Source of the DNA: Salipaludibacillus sp047795645
GTDB lineage: Bacteria > Bacillota > Bacilli > Bacillales > Salisediminibacteriaceae
Assembly: GCF_047795645.1 (NCBI RefSeq)
Contig: NZ_CP181045.1
Coordinates: forward strand, 2,604,001 to 2,668,000
Length of the DNA: 64,000 bases
Direction of reading: 5' to 3'
Part shown: one piece after another, positions 60,695 through 64,000 of the stretch
How the letters are laid out: the number at the start of each line of letters is the position of its first letter
Numbering within the stretch: the stretch's first letter is position 1
The notes under the pieces: model-generated
The model's database searches: none
Told to the model about the DNA's origin: nothing
What the model saw: the letters and a program-made list of their open reading frames with translations, nothing else
Translations under genes and position numbers: made by a program

Positions 60695-61990
60695 TTATAA
60701 AAAAGTTGGTTCTTTTGCACCGTCCAGTTGAAAAATTTCCTCTTTATCACCAGATATCGGATAAATAACAACATTTTGGTTTTGTGAACCGATTAATTCG
60801 ATCACTTTTGTCTCCTCACCTTTGACGATCATTGCCTCTCTTCCGTCAAAATTCTTGATATGCGTTAATTTTTCAATCAGATTATTGTTATCTAGCGGCA
60901 ATGTTAACTGTTCTCCAGACACAAACCAAAACGTAACCTCTTGACTGACACTTTTAATCAATTTATTTAACTGATCAGACGAAGGTTCCGCTGCAAATTT
61001 ATAAACGTCGAATGGGATTTTTTCGCTAGTGCCAGTCCAATCGTTTACTAAATCTTCTATCATAGCACTCGATGTAGGGTATTTTCCGGCTCCCGCTCCT
61101 TGAAAAAGTAATGAGCCGACAATATCGCCTTTGATATGAACGCCATTATTTACACCCTCTACACCATAAAGTGGATTTGTTGCTAAGACAAGCTGTGGTC
61201 TGACAGACGCAGTTATACCTCGCGAGTTCTTTTTCAATGAAGCTATATGCTTAATCCGTCCATTAAATTTTTCTGCTAACTTTAAATCTCGCGAATCTAT
61301 CCCTCTGATACCAACTGGATTTTGCGTTACCCAACTAGGTGCAGTCTGATAAATCCATTGACTTAATATCGTCGTTTTATAATAAGCATCCCAGCCATCA
61401 ATATCTTTATCAGGCACTTCCTCGGCATATCCATGTTGTTGAGCTTGTGCCAACGCATCATGAAAAGACTCTCCATCTTCGCGCATTTTCGTTAAAATAA
61501 AGTTAGACGTCCCGTTAACTATTCCCTCTACTTGCTCAACATCATTCGTTTTCAATGTATGACGAACACTAGTTAGAAGTGGAATTCCACCAGCAACTGC
61601 CGCCTCAAAAAACAAGCGACACTGAAAACGGTCCGCTAGTTCCAACAATTCTTCTCCATGCTTTGACATCAACTCTTTATTCGCTGTCACTACAGTGATT
61701 CCTTCTTGCAATAACTGTCTGACATATGGATAACCAGTAACGGCATCTGGGGACGCTTCAATGACTGCATCCAAATTAAATTTAGCCAAATCTTCAAATG
61801 TTGCTGTAAGAGTTGTATTACTATTCATTTCTCTCGCTTTATTTAAGTCTTTCACTAGTACCACTGGAATTTCAAATGACCCATCAATTAGTTCTTCTAT
61901 TTTCGCTCGTTTATTTAGTAACGTTTCGTATACTCCACTACCGACCGTTCCAAACCCAATGATACCGACTTTTTTTACCAATTCACTCAT
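60695..61990 (-). CDS. hom: homoserine dehydrogenase, no clear ACT domain
   Basis: The 431-residue enzyme reduces aspartate semialdehyde to homoserine. It has GIIGFGTVGSGVYE (about 9-22), ASPDAVTGYP, TANKELMSKHGEELLELA, GTSNFILTKMREDG and DGWDAYYKTTILSQW with catalytic Lys/Asp residues. The last ~100 residues do not show the ACT motif that confers threonine inhibition in B. subtilis Hom. No thrC/thrB follows. ATG 61990 is preferred, with GAAGGGCG upstream; the leader back to 62113 runs into the riboswitch. Confidence 0.88.
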   Translation of the reverse strand: MSELVKKVGIIGFGTVGSGVYETLLNKRAKIEELIDGSFEIPVVLVKDLNKAREMNSNTTLTATFEDLAKFNLDAVIEASPDAVTGYPYVRQLLQEGITVVTANKELMSKHGEELLELADRFQCRLFFEAAVAGGIPLLTSVRHTLKTNDVEQVEGIVNGTSNFILTKMREDGESFHDALAQAQQHGYAEEVPDKDIDGWDAYYKTTILSQWIYQTAPSWVTQNPVGIRGIDSRDLKLAEKFNGRIKHIASLKKNSRGITASVRPQLVLATNPLYGVEGVNNGVHIKGDIVGSLLFQGAGAGKYPTSSAMIEDLVNDWTGTSEKIPFDVYKFAAEPSSDQLNKLIKSVSQEVTFWFVSGEQLTLPLDNNNLIEKLTHIKNFDGREAMIVKGEETKVIELIGSQNQNVVIYPISGDKEEIFQLDGAKEPTFL

Positions 61991-62037
61991 GCTTAACACG
62001 CCCTTCTTCGACTTTGTAATAAACGTCATTAAAAATA

Positions 62038-62254
62038 GAAAAGCCTCCCTGTCAAATAAAGACAGAGAGACGAAAATATACCTATCGGCAGAAAAGTCTC
62101 TCTCATCTTTCAAAGGTCAGAAACCTTTGATGGAATTGGCACCTTTTGTCTGATAGAAGTCAAGTTGTGGATAATAACGTCCACACGAATTTCTATCTCT
62201 TACAATGGTTGCCGGGCTTCATAGGGCCAGTCCCTCCGCCGCTCTCGATAAGAG
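62038..62254 (-). ncRNA. SAM-I riboswitch (S-box) with terminator, upstream of hom
   Basis: On the minus strand CTCTTATCGAGAGCGGC, GGGACTGGCCC, ATGAAGCCCGGCAACC, an extended P3/P4 arm, and AGGTGCCAATTCC appear in S-box order, closing with GATGAGAGAGAC. The terminator is CTCTCTGTC-N7-GACAGGGAG followed by GCTTTT. hom is thus regulated by methionine/SAM status. Confidence 0.95.
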
Positions 62255-62301
62255 TTTTCTTACTATTTAACTATGATAAATTGATGTTTTGATTAGTATG
62301 A

Positions 62302-62330
62302 ATAGTACCATGCATGATTAGATTCGTCAA
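62302..62330 (-). promoter_or_regulatory. sigma-A-type promoter of hom transcript
   Basis: TTGACG (62325-62330) and TACTAT (62302-62307) lie 17 bases apart on the minus strand, about 48 bases before the aptamer. Confidence 0.65.
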
Positions 62331-62365
62331 TTCTATTTTTTAAGACATTTATTACCGGTGACGTG

Positions 62366-62680
62366 TTAACCTGGAATTCGCAATGCCATTTTCGCATAGC
62401 GAGACATGCGTTCTTTTCCCCACACTGGGCTCCAAACGATATCCACTTCGACATGTTCAATCTCTTCAACCATGTTTGCCACTGTTGTTTTCACACTTGT
62501 GACGATTTGTCCTGCCATCGGGCATCCCATTGAAGTAAGCGTCATTTCAATATGTGCATCATTTTTATCTCCAATTTTCACATTATAAACTAACCCAAGA
62601 TTGACTATATCCATATTAATTTCTGGGTCCACCACTTCTCCTAATGCTTCATACACTTTTTCTTCTATTATTTGTGTCAT
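62366..62680 (-). CDS. MIP18/DUF59 family Fe-S assembly protein (YitW/SufT-like)
   Basis: The 104-residue protein has VYEALGEVVDPEINMDIVNLGLVYNV, LTSMGCPMAGQIVTSVK with the conserved Cys (about 51), and VEVDIVWSPVWGKERMS. DUF59 proteins (SufT, YitW, PaaD) help mature Fe-S enzymes. It is monocistronic, adjacent to the DUF438 gene. Confidence 0.9.
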   Translation of the reverse strand: MTQIIEEKVYEALGEVVDPEINMDIVNLGLVYNVKIGDKNDAHIEMTLTSMGCPMAGQIVTSVKTTVANMVEEIEHVEVDIVWSPVWGKERMSRYAKMALRIPG

Positions 62681-62745
62681 TGTTTGTTCCTCCTCATATT
62701 GTTAATGATTGACTCAATATTTTCTAGATATTTCTGTTATCTGTT

Positions 62746-63987
62746 TTAAGACATCAATCGCTTTTCACCCGTAATTTCCTGAATAGACTTGATGTTTTGT
62801 GTAAACTCCAACGTGCCTTTGTATTCTCCTTGTTCATTGCGAACAGCAAAGTAACGAATTAACACATATTTATCTTTGAACGGAATCCAGAAGTCTTCCA
62901 CATCTTTTTCACCCGACTTGAATTCATCGAGAAGGGCATTGACGATATGAGAACTTTGCGGCGGATGGCAGTTTTGCACCGTTCGACCAATAATTGACTT
63001 TGTGCGATGGAAGACTCTTTCTTTTCCATGTGAAAAATAACGTACAACATCGTTTTCATCAATAAACGTAATATCCACGGGTAAGTGATTCATCATTAGT
63101 TCGAGTTGTTGGACAGATAAAATGCCTGTCTCTAATTGAATTACGCCCTCTTTCATAAATGTTCCATCATTGGTTAAATCAGCTCGATCCGGTTGCCATG
63201 GGGCTGGTGGTTCTATAAATGTGTACCCGATGACGTCTCCTTCCCTTTCAATCTTCAACCACTCATCTTCAGTCAGCTTTTCGAGTGCCATCGGTAAGAG
63301 GATATTTTCCTCTTTATATATCATTTCAGACACTTCATGAACAATCTCATTAACCAAATCAATCACACTATCTTTTGTCCACGTGTCCTCATTTAGCTCT
63401 AATCTCAACTCTTTTATCGTTGCGCGAATGCGGTCGTCAACGCCCCACATGACTTTTGTCGGTCCAAAAATACCGTATTTCTCCAAGTAGGGAAAGAGTA
63501 GATTTTCTTTTCGACTATAATGGTTATCTAACTCTAGCAAGGCAGTGATGTCGGCAAGAATTTTAGCAGCCTTTTCTTCGGATGGTTCCTTCTCAAATTG
63601 ATCTCGATGTAATGCTAATTTAAAGTTCACATGGTGATCAATTTCTCTGTTTTCTTGAAAAAAAGTGTGGACTGGATGACCTAGTCGATTTTGCGGATCA
63701 TTTGCCGAAGATCCATGAATTTCTTCAATTGACCCTTTGAAAACTGCTGTATGAACGGAACATAAACGTTGAACTTCTTCTACTGAGATTCCTTCTTCTT
63801 CCATTAATGTTTGTTCCATTTGTGATATTTCACTCACGCTAATGGAGTCAATCGCGCTTTCAAATCGTGCGCGAACATCCTCAACGTTTTTTCCCTCATG
63901 TAGTTCTTTGATGATATCTTTCAATAACGCCTGACGCTCCGTTTTTTCAACCGCACTCATTTCTCGGTTATTAATCATTTCACTCAT
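62746..63987 (-). CDS. DUF438/hemerythrin/PAS-like domain protein
   Basis: The 413-residue protein has an N-terminal DUF438 domain (about 8-75), a hemerythrin-like His/Glu region (about 90-230, with HPVHTFFQENREIDHHVNF, SRKENLLFPYLEKYGIFGPTKVMWGVDD and KEENILLPMALEKL), then a C-terminal PAS_10 domain (about 290-405, VDITFIDENDVVRYFSHGKERVFHRTKSIIGR and IVNALLDEFKSGEKDVEDFWI). It may sense or bind oxygen or NO through iron or haem. AGGAGG lies just before the ATG at the window end. Confidence 0.88.
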   Translation of the reverse strand: MSEMINNREMSAVEKTERQALLKDIIKELHEGKNVEDVRARFESAIDSISVSEISQMEQTLMEEEGISVEEVQRLCSVHTAVFKGSIEEIHGSSANDPQNRLGHPVHTFFQENREIDHHVNFKLALHRDQFEKEPSEEKAAKILADITALLELDNHYSRKENLLFPYLEKYGIFGPTKVMWGVDDRIRATIKELRLELNEDTWTKDSVIDLVNEIVHEVSEMIYKEENILLPMALEKLTEDEWLKIEREGDVIGYTFIEPPAPWQPDRADLTNDGTFMKEGVIQLETGILSVQQLELMMNHLPVDITFIDENDVVRYFSHGKERVFHRTKSIIGRTVQNCHPPQSSHIVNALLDEFKSGEKDVEDFWIPFKDKYVLIRYFAVRNEQGEYKGTLEFTQNIKSIQEITGEKRLMS

Positions 63988-64000
63988 TATATTTCCTCCT

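Noticed and set aside
1..64000. Prophage, integrative element or IS element
   Set aside because: No transposase, integrase or phage gene is seen; gene order is largely that of the conserved Bacillus backbone.

Overview
The window is low-GC Gram-positive DNA from a member of the Bacillaceae. Gene content and order follow the Bacillus subtilis yui–yum–yut–yun–yur–yus segment almost collinearly: yuiF, yuiE-like, yuiD, yuiC, yuiB, yumB, yumC, yutM, yuzB, yutJ, yuzD, yutI, yutH, yutG, yutF, yutE, yutD, yutC, lipA, yunA/lytH, yunB, yunD, yunE, suf, yurZ, metNIQ, yusD, yusG, gcvH, yusI, fadE/A/N, yusN. Sporulation genes (yutH, yutC-like, yunB, two CotF-type genes) show a spore former. Asn/Glu-rich linkers on the lipoproteins, several Na+-type transporters and a TRAP transporter would suit an alkaliphilic or halophilic lineage, but that is inference.

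Layout. 1-6.4 kb: truncated YuiF-type antiporter, a TRAP dicarboxylate-type transporter operon, and a degenerate M17 aminopeptidase-like gene. 6.5-16.5 kb: YuiD/YuiC/YuiB, two NDH-2-type dehydrogenases, ferredoxin-NADP reductase, ErpA/Nfu Fe-S carriers, a radical-SAM MqnE and several small proteins. 16.5-26.3 kb: 2-hydroxyacid dehydrogenase, YutH, PgpA, HAD phosphatase, a SufR-like regulator, YutE, GlpX-type FBPase, YutD, a sporulation lipoprotein, LipA and an M23 peptidase. 26.4-35.6 kb: two Na+-coupled transporters (one under a lysine riboswitch), YunB, dfrA-thyA, HD-GYP, YunD, YunE. 35.9-41.3 kb: sufCDSUB operon. 42-50 kb: YurZ, metNIQ with a SAM riboswitch, MFS transporter, a 53-bp repeat array, GcvH, YusI. 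50-64 kb: flavoprotein, fadNAE operon with a FadR-type operator, CotF proteins, a stand-alone SecY, a homoserine dehydrogenase with a SAM riboswitch, a MIP18/DUF59 protein and a DUF438 haem/hemerythrin-type protein.

Functional themes. The window is rich in Fe-S biogenesis and use (sufCDSUB, ErpA-like, Nfu-like, DUF59, LipA, MqnE, SufR-like regulator), in quinone-linked electron entry (two NDH-2 relatives, MqnE) and in methionine supply under SAM control (metNIQ and hom).

Most unusual structure. Two families of intergenic repeats stand out. One is a 53-bp unit built round a 31-bp palindrome, present as an exact 11-unit array at 48.2-48.8 kb and as shorter, in-phase copies at 11.4, 22.9 and 58.3 kb. 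The other is a ~100-bp double-hairpin element in four copies, each abutting the T-tract of a minus-strand terminator. A catalytically degenerate M17 homologue that appears to lack any canonical start codon is also notable. Functions come from recognised motifs and remembered family patterns; no database search was run.
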